A DNA stretch of 64,000 nt from Yinghuangia sp045039925 (GTDB lineage: Bacteria; Actinomycetota; Actinomycetes; Streptomycetales; Streptomycetaceae): assembly GCA_045039925.1 (NCBI GenBank), contig CP108400.1, forward strand, positions 9,300,001 through 9,364,000. Direction: 5' to 3'. Below are positions 53,001 through 60,523 of the stretch, piece by piece. Below the pieces are notes generated by a model. It was not told the DNA's origin, ran no database searches, and was given only the letters and a program-made list of their open reading frames with translations. Position 1 is the first letter of the stretch; the number at the start of each line of letters is the position of its first letter. The position numbers and the translations under genes are program-made.

Positions 53001-53696
53001 GGGACACTGGAGTTCCTGGGCCGCCGCGACCACCAGGTGAAGCTGCGCGGATACCGCATCGAACTGGGCGAGATCGAGGCCGCGCTCGCGGAGGTGCCGG
53101 GCGTCCGGCAGGCGGTCGCGGGAGTCGTGGGCTCACCCGGCCGCGCGCCGGCCGCCGCGGTGGTCGGGCCGGCCGAACTGACGGAGGAGCAGATCCTGTC
53201 CGCCGTCCGGGAGATGCTCCCGCCGCACATGATCCCGGAGCGGGTGCTGGTGCTCACCGACCTGCCCCTGACCCGCAACGGGAAGACCGACCGGGCACGG
53301 CTCGCGACGCTGTGGGAGCAGGGCCGCGGAGGCGCCGCGCACGCGGTGCCGAAGGGGCCGGTCGAGGAGGCCGTCGCCGCCGTGTGGCGCGACGTCCTCG
53401 CGGGTGCGGGCACCGCCCCGGCCCGGATCGGGCGGGACGACGACTTCTTCGCGCTCGGCGGGGACTCGGTGTTGGCGACCGCCGCGGTGGGGCGCCTGCG
53501 GGAAGCCCTCGACACCGACGGGCTGTCGGTCCGGGCGCTGCTCGGGAACCGCACCGTCGCGGCGCTCTCGGCGCGGGTGGTCGCGGACGAGGAAGCGCCC
53601 GGGCGTACCGCCGCGGTCGCCGAGCTGTACCTCCAGGTCGCCGCACTCACCGACGCGGAGGTCGACGCGATGCTCGCCTCCGAAAGTTCGGCGTAG
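50094..53696 (+). CDS. MbtB-like starter NRPS: ArCP-Cy-A-PCP
   Basis: 1200 residues. An aryl carrier protein (Ser36 in HGLDSLRL) receives salicylate. After a linker with an 18-bp in-frame repeat (EPGDSS, EPGDPA, EPGDPA) comes a heterocyclisation domain with the DxxxxDxxS motif (Asp255, Asp260, Ser263 in DMVAADALS). The A domain pocket reads D-L-F-N-L-G-L-I-H (Asp769 first), a Cy-associated A domain; a PCP follows (Ser1125 in GGDSV). It joins salicylate to Ser, Thr or Cys and closes an oxazoline or thiazoline. GTG 50094 has a GGAAGGGGAAG ribosome-binding site. The salicyl-AMP ligase follows 66 bp later in the same operon. Confidence 0.92.
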   Translation: MHWSIEDVRREVGQLLECEPDSVPVDGNLIQHGLDSLRLMRLAGGWRRRGAEITFAELAERPTVAAWAALLAAGADAGGTADSADAEPGGTAEPVDPAEPGDSSEPGDPAEPGDPAAPFALAAMQHAYWVGRGDDQVLGGVAAHLYTEFDRPAGSAAPLDPARLEAAVRTLAARHPALRTRITPDGRQQVMPEAVGPLLTVEDLRDLPTDRVADRLHAIRDACSHQMLDIEAGRVFDVRLTLLPDGATRLHVDVDMVAADALSFRILLADLARVYSAPDRELPPLGYDHRAYLADRPHLRAAAAERARAHWDARLADLPGAPDLPLRAEAERGDPTRVTRRHLWLSPDDKRRWLERAHERAVTPAMALAAAFAHVLAAWSAEPHFLLNLPLFDREEIHPDVPLLVGDFTGSVLLDTDLAAPASFLDTARRIQARLHEDAAHADRSGLDVLRDLSRARGGQVVAPIVYTSALNLGELFADDVRDLFGEPEWIISQGPQVLLDAQVTEVRGGLLVNWDIREELFADGVADAMFEAYRGLVTRLGTEDADWDQPVGDLLPAEQRRVRDRANATAAPRSKYRLHDRFFTLARTRPEAVAVVAGPELRWTYGELADKALRVAAALGAHGVRPGDTVAVTLPKGPEQILAVLGVLAAGAAYVPVGVEQPATRRARIHATAGARLVLDSVQAAGASPQAGSLALDDAVRHPEALAGPVPGDARATAYVLFTSGSTGEPKGVEVPHSAAVNTIDDLIGRYALGRADRTLALSALDFDLSVFDIFAPLAVGGAVVVPDADDRHEPSEWLRQLREHRISVLNCVPALLAMLLTAAEQGAEQGTERLTDTLRVVLLGGDWVTSDLPVRLHAQVPACRFVGLGGTTETAIHSTVYEVPPGVELPSWWRAVPYGRPLANVRCRVVDVLGRDRPDHVPGELWIGGEGVALGYRGDPARTADRFVEYDGERWYRTGDLARYLSDGTLEFLGRRDHQVKLRGYRIELGEIEAALAEVPGVRQAVAGVVGSPGRAPAAAVVGPAELTEEQILSAVREMLPPHMIPERVLVLTDLPLTRNGKTDRARLATLWEQGRGGAAHAVPKGPVEEAVAAVWRDVLAGAGTAPARIGRDDDFFALGGDSVLATAAVGRLREALDTDGLSVRALLGNRTVAALSARVVADEEAPGRTAAVAELYLQVAALTDAEVDAMLASESSA

Positions 53697-53762
53697 GTCC
53701 GTCCCCGCGCGGCCCGCGCACGTCGAGTCCACGCACGTCCCACGCCAGAGAAGGACGAAACC

Positions 53763-55517
53763 GTGCCCACGAGCACCGGCGACAGCCGCGAAACACCCGA
53801 CGCCGCAACCGAGTTCCCGGACGGGTCCGCGGACGGCTCCGCGAACGGCTCCGCGAACCGCTCCGCGAACGGACTGCCGAACGGATTCCGGGACGGCTTC
53901 CTGGACGGGTTCGTCCCCTGGCCGGACGCCGCCGCCGCGCGTTACCGGGCCGCGGGCCACTGGCGCGGCGACACACTCGGGGCGCTGCTGAGCACCTGGG
54001 CCGGTGCGTGGCCGGAACGTACCGCCCTCGTCGACGCGGCCGGCCGTACGACGTACGCCGAACTGGACCGCCGCGCCGACCGCATGGCCGCCGGGTTCGC
54101 CGGCCTCGGGGTCCGGCCGGGCGACCGCGTGGTGGTGCAACTCCCCAACACCGCGGACTTCGTGGTGGTGTTGTTCGCCCTCGCCCGACTGGGCGCCGTA
54201 CCGGCGCTGTGCCTGCCCGCGCACCGTGCCCATGAGATCGGGCACCTCGCGGCGTTGTCGGAGGCGGTGGCGTACGTCGTCCCCGACACCCTCGCGGGCT
54301 TCGACCACCGGGAATTGGCCCGCGAGGTGCGCGGCCGCGTCCCGTCGCTGCGGCACGTCGTGGTGGCCGGCGACCCGGGGCCGGACGCCGTCGCGCTCGC
54401 CGACGTCGACGCCGAGCCCGCGGACCTGCCGCCGGGACCGCGTCCCGAGGACGTCGCGCTGCTGCTCGTGTCGGGCGGAACCACCGGTCTGCCCAAGCTC
54501 ATTCCGCGTACCCACGACGACTACGCCTACAACGCGCGCGCGAGCGCCGAGGTGTGCGACCTGACCGAGGACGACGTCTACATGGCGGTGCTGCCGGCCG
54601 CCCACAACTTCCCGCTGGCCTGCCCCGGCATCCTCGGGATCCTGGGTGTCGGCGGGACCGCGGTGCTGGCGCCGGGCCCCAGCCCGGACCAGGCATTCAC
54701 ATACATCGAACGCGAAAAGGTGACGGTCACCGCCGTCGTGCCGCCGGTCGCGGACCTGTGGAGCCAGATGTGGGAGTGGGAGCCCGGCGACCGCTCGTCC
54801 CTCCGCCTCCTCCAGGTGGGCGGTGCCCGGCTGCCCGCCGCGCTGGCCCGGGAACTCACCCCGGCCCTGGACTGCCGCGTCCAGCAGGTGTTCGGCATGG
54901 CCGAAGGCCTGCTCAACTACACCCGTGCCGGGGACTCCGACGAGATCGTCGCCGAGACCCAGGGGCGCCCGCTCAGCCCGGACGACGAGGTCCGCATCGT
55001 CGACGGCGACGGGGCGCCGGTGGCCGAGGGCGAGGTGGGGGAACTGCTCACGCGCGGGCCGTACACCATCCGCGGCTACTACCGCGTGCCCGACCACAAC
55101 GCCAACGCCTTCACCCCCGACGGCTTCTACCGCAGCGGCGACCTGGTACGCAGCCTCCCGTCGGGCCACCTGGTCGTCGAGGGGCGCATCAAGGAGGTCG
55201 TCAACCGCGGCGGCGAGGGGGTCCCGGCCGGTGAACTGGAGGACCATCTCACCGCCCACCCCAAGATCCGCCAGGCGGCGGTGATCCCGCTCCCGGACCG
55301 GGTCCTCGGCGAACGGGTCTGCGCGATCCTCGTCCCGGCGGACCCGGCCGACCCTCCGACCCTCCCCGAGCTCAAGGTGTTCCTCGCGGAGGCGGGCCTG
55401 GCGCCCTACAAGACCCCGGACACGATCCGCATCGCCGCGGTGTTCCCGCGGACGCCGGTGGGCAAGATCGACAAGCGCAGCCTGGCCGACCAGGTGAACG
55501 AGTTGCCGACGGGTTGA
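53763..55517 (+). CDS. Salicyl-AMP ligase (MbtA/YbtE-type aryl-acid adenylation enzyme)
   Basis: 584 residues. Adenylates salicylate and transfers it to the ArCP of the upstream NRPS. In the pocket, HNFPLACPG gives Asn282 and Cys287 (DhbE Asn235/Ser240 positions), and EGLLNYTR gives Leu384 (DhbE Val337). Cys and Leu at these sites are the known salicylate-type choice, Ser and Val the dihydroxybenzoate type. Core motifs LLLVSGGTTGLPK and FYRSGDLVR are intact. The N-terminus is extended by eight in-frame 12-bp repeats (residues 20-51, pattern D/N-G-S/F-x), not usual for the family. GTG 53763 has a GAAGGACG ribosome-binding site. The stop codon lies within a tandem repeat. Confidence 0.93.
   Translation: MPTSTGDSRETPDAATEFPDGSADGSANGSANRSANGLPNGFRDGFLDGFVPWPDAAAARYRAAGHWRGDTLGALLSTWAGAWPERTALVDAAGRTTYAELDRRADRMAAGFAGLGVRPGDRVVVQLPNTADFVVVLFALARLGAVPALCLPAHRAHEIGHLAALSEAVAYVVPDTLAGFDHRELAREVRGRVPSLRHVVVAGDPGPDAVALADVDAEPADLPPGPRPEDVALLLVSGGTTGLPKLIPRTHDDYAYNARASAEVCDLTEDDVYMAVLPAAHNFPLACPGILGILGVGGTAVLAPGPSPDQAFTYIEREKVTVTAVVPPVADLWSQMWEWEPGDRSSLRLLQVGGARLPAALARELTPALDCRVQQVFGMAEGLLNYTRAGDSDEIVAETQGRPLSPDDEVRIVDGDGAPVAEGEVGELLTRGPYTIRGYYRVPDHNANAFTPDGFYRSGDLVRSLPSGHLVVEGRIKEVVNRGGEGVPAGELEDHLTAHPKIRQAAVIPLPDRVLGERVCAILVPADPADPPTLPELKVFLAEAGLAPYKTPDTIRIAAVFPRTPVGKIDKRSLADQVNELPTG
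53820..53915 (+). repeat. In-frame 12-bp repeats in the ligase N-terminus
   Basis: Eight 12-bp units such as GACGGCTCCGCG encode four-residue steps (DGSA, NGSA, NRSA, NGFR, DGFL and so on). They form a low-complexity tail between the start and the adenylation domain. Confidence 0.85.
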
Positions 55518-55652
55518 CGGGTTGACGGGTTGACGGGGTGACGGGGTGACCTGGTGACCTGGTGACTGGGGGACCTGTGACGGAGTGACCCGTGACGGAG
55601 TGACCCGTGACGGAGTGACCCGTGACGGAGTGACCCGTGACGGAGTGACCCG
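55507..55652. repeat. Composite 8-bp and 15-bp tandem repeat after the salicyl-AMP ligase
   Basis: Eight 8-bp units (TGACGGGT drifting to TGACCTGG and TGACTGGG) from 55507, one 7-bp remnant, then five perfect 15-bp units (TGACGGAGTGACCCG) at 55578-55652. The ligase stop TGA is in the second 8-bp unit. The 15-bp unit is an 8+7 composite of the same TGAC theme. It carries a TGA every 7-8 bp on the plus strand and is not coding. Confidence 0.95.
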
Positions 55653-55701
55653 GTGACCGGGCCTGACGACATTCTCGGGACCACCGCATAGCATTCCCGG
55701 C

Positions 55702-56769
55702 GTGGCGATCACAGCTGCGCGTGCGTGGACGGCCTCCGCCGAACCCTTCGTGGGCCGCCTGGAGGCGATCGCGCGCGACTTCACCCGGCTGACCGGTACG
55801 CCCGTGGACGTGGCATCCGAACTGTTCCTCCGGGCGGAACTGGCCGGCTACCGGCCTCCGGCGCGGACGTCGGCGAACGGGTCCTGCCACCTTCTCCGGG
55901 CCGCAGACGGCTGGGCCGCGGTCAACCTCGCCCGCCCGGACGACATCGCCGCACTCCCGGCGCTGTACGCCCTGCTGGGCGCCGATGCGCCCGAGACCGC
56001 GGCTCCCGTCGCCGGCCTGCGCACGACCGCCCGGGAATCCACCGCCGAGCAGGTCGCGTCGGCCGCACAACTACTCGGCATCCCGGCAGCGAGCCTGGGG
56101 TCCGTCCGCGACGGCGCCCGGGCGGTGTGCGGCGCGCGGCACGGCGAGCCCCGCGTCCGTGAACTGTCCGGCCTCCGGGTGGTCGACCTGTCCGCGCTGT
56201 GGGCAGGCCCGTTGTGCGCGCGACTGCTGGGGCAGGCCGGTGCCCACGTGACCAAGGTCGAGAGCACGACGCGGCCCGACGGCGCCCGGCGGGGATCGCC
56301 GGCGTTCTACCGCCACCTGCACGAGGGACACGAAAGCCGGGTGGTGGACTTCGCGTCGGGCGCGCTGCCCGCGGTCGTGGCGGAGGCGGATGTGGTCGTC
56401 GAGGCGTCCCGGCCGCGCGCGCTGCGGCGGCTCGGTGTGCTCGCCGAGGACTTCCTCGCGGCACGTCCGGGGCGGCTGTGGATCAGCATCACCGGGTACG
56501 GGCGGGACGACGACCGCGTCGCGTTCGGCGACGACGCGGCCGTCGCCGGCGGCCTGGCCGGTCGGGACGCGCAGGGCGAGCCGGTCTTCCTCGGCGACGC
56601 GATCGCCGACCCGGTGACCGGGATCCTCGCCGCGCACGCCGCCGCCCGGGCACTTGCCGAAGGGGGCGGACAACTGGTGTCCGTCGCGATGGCGAACTGC
56701 GCCGCGGCGCTGGCGGGCGACCGGGGTGCCGACGACCAGGGTGCCGACAGCCGGGGCGGCGACGATTGA
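55702..56769 (+). CDS. Class III CoA-transferase-like protein, short and apparently rearranged
   Basis: 355 residues. The conserved CaiB/BaiF N-terminal segment (LSGLRVVDLSALWAGPLCARLLGQAGAHVTKVES) begins only at residue 155 rather than near residue 1. The catalytic-Asp region is FLGDAIADPVTGILAA (Asp303), and the protein stops about 50 residues later. The first 150 residues (CHLLRAADGWAAVNLA) resemble the later part of ordinary CoA-transferases. The order therefore looks circularly permuted, or is a two-domain racemase-type enzyme with one half lost. GTG 55702 has no clear ribosome-binding site. The pathway is unknown; it follows the repeat array after the siderophore cluster. Confidence 0.7.
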   Translation: MAITAARAWTASAEPFVGRLEAIARDFTRLTGTPVDVASELFLRAELAGYRPPARTSANGSCHLLRAADGWAAVNLARPDDIAALPALYALLGADAPETAAPVAGLRTTARESTAEQVASAAQLLGIPAASLGSVRDGARAVCGARHGEPRVRELSGLRVVDLSALWAGPLCARLLGQAGAHVTKVESTTRPDGARRGSPAFYRHLHEGHESRVVDFASGALPAVVAEADVVVEASRPRALRRLGVLAEDFLAARPGRLWISITGYGRDDDRVAFGDDAAVAGGLAGRDAQGEPVFLGDAIADPVTGILAAHAAARALAEGGGQLVSVAMANCAAALAGDRGADDQGADSRGGDD

Positions 56770-56860
56770 GGTGCCGACGAGCCCCCTCGTTCGTCACGCT
56801 GAGCACGCGACTCCGCGTGGTGAAGGTGAGATGACACGAGGGCGGGGCGCGACGGCCGCG

Positions 56861-58132
56861 TCAGGTTGCCCGAGTGGTGCCGCGGCTCGGGGCGGCGGGA
56901 GGCGTTGCGACGGCCTTGGGGTCGGGGCTGGGGCCGCTCGTGGTCGGCAGCAGACGGAGCGTCAGCAAGCCCAGGTAGCAGGCCAGTAGATACTGGTGGT
57001 CGTCGAACGACCGGCCGCTGAGGGTCTCCACGCGGTAGAGCCGGTTCATGATCGTGTTGCGGTGGCAGTAGAGCCGGCTCCCGGCGCGGGAGGCCGAGCG
57101 GCCCTCCTCGTACCAGACGGAGAGTGTGCGCAGCAGGACCTCGCTTTCCGCGGGCGGCAGGTCCAGCACGGGACCGAGCGCCTGGCGGGCGAGCTTTCCG
57201 GCGAGCGACGGGCTCGACACCACCAGCGCCTGCGGCAGCCGTTGCGAGATCCACGCGACTTCGCCGCGGTCCTCGGGGACGGTCTGGAGCGCCACTTCGG
57301 CCATGCGGAAGGCGTGCGGCACCCCGTCGATCGACGTGAACGAGTCCGAGACGCCGATGCGCCCCGGCGCCTCCACGCTCAGGGCCGCGACCAGGCGGCG
57401 TACCGACGACTTGCCGAGCGCGATGATGCCTATCTCGCGTCCCGCGCGGATGCGCCACGCCGCGCGGTACAGGTACGCGGCGCAGGTGTCGCGGATCGGG
57501 CTGAGCGTCCGGTTCGAGTCGACGTCGAACACCGACACGGTGACCGCGAACGGGCCCTCCGGCGGCAGTCCCAGTGCGCTCACGGCCTGCCGGGCCACCG
57601 TGGGATCGCTGCCGCGTCCCTCCAACAGGGCGTCGAACATCGCCTGTTGGCGCTGGTCGTCGCGGCGCGTCATCTCCGCCTCGACTTCCCGGTAGCCCGC
57701 GACGACGGCTTCCGAGTGCCGGTCGATGACCGTCAGCAGGCCGGTGATGACGTCGAAGAACGTAGCCGTGTCACCGAGGGTTTCGGCGTGGACCTCCTCC
57801 AGCATCGCGTGCAGCACGATCCGGTCGGCGAGACGGTACGCGCGGAGCACGGCCTCCAACGGCACACCCTGCTGGGCGCGTTGCCGACCGGTGGTGTGTG
57901 CGGTCGCCAACTCCTGCTCGTCGGACACCTCGATGTCGGACAGACCGAGCAGGATGCGCCGGACGTTGACGTTGACCGATCGCACCAGCAGGCTCTTCGG
58001 AACCATTCCCTTGGGCTGGTACGTGGGCTCCTGCGCGATGATGAGACGCACCACATGCTCGCAGATCTCCGGGACCCGCTCGTTCATCCGGACCACTGCC
58101 GCCGCCAGTACCTTGCGCGAGGTGGGCTGCAT
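56861..58132 (-). CDS. PucR/CdaR-family transcriptional regulator
   Basis: 423 residues. A helical N-terminal part (about residues 1-165, RsbRD-like: VPLEAVLRAYRLADRIVLHAML) precedes a GGDEF-like middle segment and a C-terminal PucR HTH_30: RLYCHRNTIMNRLYRVETLSGRSFDDHQYLLACYLGL. Such regulators usually control nearby catabolic genes in response to a small molecule. ATG 58132. It is divergent from the secreted protein gene with a 435-bp spacer, and convergent with the CoA-transferase-like gene. Target genes cannot be assigned. Confidence 0.88.
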   Translation of the reverse strand: MQPTSRKVLAAAVVRMNERVPEICEHVVRLIIAQEPTYQPKGMVPKSLLVRSVNVNVRRILLGLSDIEVSDEQELATAHTTGRQRAQQGVPLEAVLRAYRLADRIVLHAMLEEVHAETLGDTATFFDVITGLLTVIDRHSEAVVAGYREVEAEMTRRDDQRQQAMFDALLEGRGSDPTVARQAVSALGLPPEGPFAVTVSVFDVDSNRTLSPIRDTCAAYLYRAAWRIRAGREIGIIALGKSSVRRLVAALSVEAPGRIGVSDSFTSIDGVPHAFRMAEVALQTVPEDRGEVAWISQRLPQALVVSSPSLAGKLARQALGPVLDLPPAESEVLLRTLSVWYEEGRSASRAGSRLYCHRNTIMNRLYRVETLSGRSFDDHQYLLACYLGLLTLRLLPTTSGPSPDPKAVATPPAAPSRGTTRAT

Positions 58133-58567
58133 GGTTGTGGAGCGTACCGAACCCGGTTGCCCCAGTGAATATTTCGGACGTACTCCGACATCCGGCGATC
58201 ACATTCTGATCCCGCTGCCGACGATCTGAACGTACGGCGAACGGTCGGTGAAGCGCGCAGAAAGTCTGGGGAGCGGGATGGGGTGGCTGTGGTGGCCGCG
58301 TCGGCCGCTCAGCCGTCGGCATCGGGCCGTTCCGCGTCCAGGCGCTGTGTGGCGGCGGTGCCGTGGCCCGCAACGCGCGGGTGCGAATCGTTCAGGCAAA
58401 CGCAGCCCCCCGTTTCCGGCCGTTTGTGGGGCGTTCACCGCCTACCGGTTTCATTTGCCCCGGCAAGCTTCCGCGCACCGGCCGGTCGGCGCAGCCAGGG
58501 GGGAGGCGCCGACGGACCGGGCGTCGATCACCCGGGGACGGCTCCGGGGCGGGTGGGGAGACACGCA
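58133..58567. other. Spacer between the PucR gene and the secreted protein gene
   Basis: 435 bp, divergent promoters expected. Open frames here lack ribosome-binding sites and have no recognisable protein features. No strong palindrome or repeat was seen. Confidence 0.4.
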
Positions 58568-60292
58568 TTGAGACGGACACTGATTCCTCTGGCCACGGCC
58601 CTGGCCACCGTGGTCGCGGTCGGCGGGTCCGCCGACGCGCACGGCGGCCACGGCGGCGGTAACGGCGGTGGACACGGCAACTCGCGCACGATCGAACTGT
58701 CGGCGCTGGGCACGCACTACTCGGACATTTTCGAGGAGGGCGCCGCCGAGATCGTCGCGCACGACCCGCGCGCCCAGCGGCTGTACGTGGTCAACGCCGC
58801 GGCCGCCAAGGTCCAGGTGCTGAACATCGCCAAGCCGTCCGCGCCGGTGCTGGTGAACACCCTCGACCCGGCCGCCGCGCTCGGCGACCCGGGGGCGGTC
58901 GCCAACTCCGTGGCGGTGCGCCGGGACGGCGTCGTCGCGGTGGCGGTCGAGGCGGGGGTCAAGACCGCGCCCGGCCACATCGTCTTCTACGACCGCAAGG
59001 GTCGTCTGCTCAAGACGCTCGCGGTCGGCGCGCTCCCCGACATGGCCGCCTTCAGCGACGACGGGGACACCCTGCTCGTGGCGAACGAGGGCGAGCCCGA
59101 CGACGACTTCACCGTCGACCCGGAGGGGTCGGTCAGCATCGTCGACACCGGCAAGTCGATCGAGAAGCTGGACGCCCGGCACGTCCGGACCGCCGACTTC
59201 CGCGCCTGGGACCGCGGCCAGAAGCGGCTCGACCCGACGGTGCGCGTCTACGGCCCCGACGTCTCCGCCCGTCCCGACGGCGCGCTGACCGAACCCGGCC
59301 GCGTGGCGCGGAACCTGGAGCCGGAGTACATCACGCTCGGCGGCGACGGCCGTACCGCGTACGTCACGCTGCAAGAGGCCAACGCCATCGCGGTCCTGGA
59401 CATCCGCAGCGGCCGGTTCACCGACATCCGCCCGCTCGGCTTCAAGGACCACATGCAGCCGGGCAACGAGATCGACGTGTCCGACCAGGACGGCAAGGTC
59501 CAGCTGGCCAACTGGCCGGTGTACGGCATGTACGAGCCTGACGCGATCACCACCTACCAGGCCAAGGGCCGCACCTTCCTCGTCACCGCGAACGAGGGCG
59601 ACGCGCGCGAGTGGGGCGACTACACCGAGCCGGAGCGCTTCCGCTCGCTCACCGGCGACACCCCTCTGTGCGCGGACTCGCCGCGCGTACAGGCCTTCCT
59701 GGCGAACAACCCGCTCGGGATCACGACGGTCGAGCAACTGCGCGCGAACACGGCCATGGGACGCCTCAACGTCACGCAGGCGACCGGCCTGAGCCCGGAC
59801 GGCACGTGCTACCAGGACGTGTACTCCCTCGGCGGGCGGTCGTTCACCATCTGGACGACGGACGGCCGGAAGGTCTTCGACTCCGGGTCGCAGTTCGAGA
59901 AGATCACCGCGCAGGCGTACCCGCAGAACTTCAACGCCAGCAACACGTCGAGCGCCTTCGACAACCGCAGCGACGACAAGGGCCCCGAGCCCGAGGCCGT
60001 GGAGATCGGCCGGATCGGCGACCGGACGTACGCGTTCATCGCGCTGGAGCGGATCGGCGGTGTCATGGTCTACGACATCACCAACCCGTACGCGCCGGAG
60101 CACGTGCAGTACATCAACAACCGTGATTTCGCCGCCGATCCGAAGACCCGTGCGGCGGGCGACCTCGGCCCGGAGTCCGTGCACTTCGTCGAGGGCAAGG
60201 ACTCGCCCACCGGCAAGCCGGTGCTGGCGGTCGGCAACGAGATCTCGGGCACCACGACGCTGTTTGCGATCAACACCAAGCGCAAGAACTGA
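58568..60292 (+). CDS. Secreted choice-of-anchor-I family beta-propeller protein
   Basis: 574 residues from TTG 58568, which has a GGGGAG ribosome-binding site 7 nt upstream. A signal peptide (RRTLIPLATALATVVAVGGSADA) is followed by a His/Gly-rich segment (HGGHGG...GHG) and a seven-bladed propeller-like body: LYVVNAAAAKVQVL, DTLLVANEGEPDDD, ITLGGDGRTAYVTLQEAN, TFLVTANEGDAREWGDYTEP, GPEPEAVEIGRIGDRTYAFIALERIGGVMVYDITNP. These match the choice-of-anchor I family, often linked to extracellular phosphatase or esterase-like proteins. The enzymatic role is not established. It is exported, and no lipobox or sorting signal is visible. Confidence 0.85.
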   Translation: MRRTLIPLATALATVVAVGGSADAHGGHGGGNGGGHGNSRTIELSALGTHYSDIFEEGAAEIVAHDPRAQRLYVVNAAAAKVQVLNIAKPSAPVLVNTLDPAAALGDPGAVANSVAVRRDGVVAVAVEAGVKTAPGHIVFYDRKGRLLKTLAVGALPDMAAFSDDGDTLLVANEGEPDDDFTVDPEGSVSIVDTGKSIEKLDARHVRTADFRAWDRGQKRLDPTVRVYGPDVSARPDGALTEPGRVARNLEPEYITLGGDGRTAYVTLQEANAIAVLDIRSGRFTDIRPLGFKDHMQPGNEIDVSDQDGKVQLANWPVYGMYEPDAITTYQAKGRTFLVTANEGDAREWGDYTEPERFRSLTGDTPLCADSPRVQAFLANNPLGITTVEQLRANTAMGRLNVTQATGLSPDGTCYQDVYSLGGRSFTIWTTDGRKVFDSGSQFEKITAQAYPQNFNASNTSSAFDNRSDDKGPEPEAVEIGRIGDRTYAFIALERIGGVMVYDITNPYAPEHVQYINNRDFAADPKTRAAGDLGPESVHFVEGKDSPTGKPVLAVGNEISGTTTLFAINTKRKN

Positions 60293-60315
60293 GGCCACGC
60301 GCCGAAGCGGCCCAC

Positions 60316-60351
60316 GCGGCCGCCCTTCCCACACATGGGGAGGGCGGCCGC
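60316..60351. terminator. Hairpin after the secreted protein gene
   Basis: 15-bp arms with one mismatch (60316-60330 and 60337-60351) and a 6-nt loop, 24 bp after the stop codon. Very stable; no T-run follows. Likely terminator. Confidence 0.8.
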
Positions 60352-60523
60352 CGTCGCGTGCGGGGGGGCGTTCGCGATCTCCGAGGGCGGTACGCCGCGG
60401 CGGGACGGTGCCGGGCGCCGGATCACGTCCCGATGGGCCGGACGGGCGTACGCGGTGTGTCGGGGCCAGCTCTTGCGGGAACTCGCGGTCACTTCAGAAC
60501 ACCGTGTCGCAGAGGAGCCAGGT

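Noticed and set aside
53133..55784. A minus-strand open frame of about 880 codons with RVTPS-type peptide repeats
   Set aside because: It is antisense to the salicyl-AMP ligase and starter NRPS. The peptide repeats are only the translation of the tandem DNA array at 55507-55652.
58248..58571. Small plus-strand ORFs in the PucR/secreted-protein spacer
   Set aside because: No ribosome-binding sites, Arg/Pro-rich random-looking composition, and overlap with the expected promoter region.
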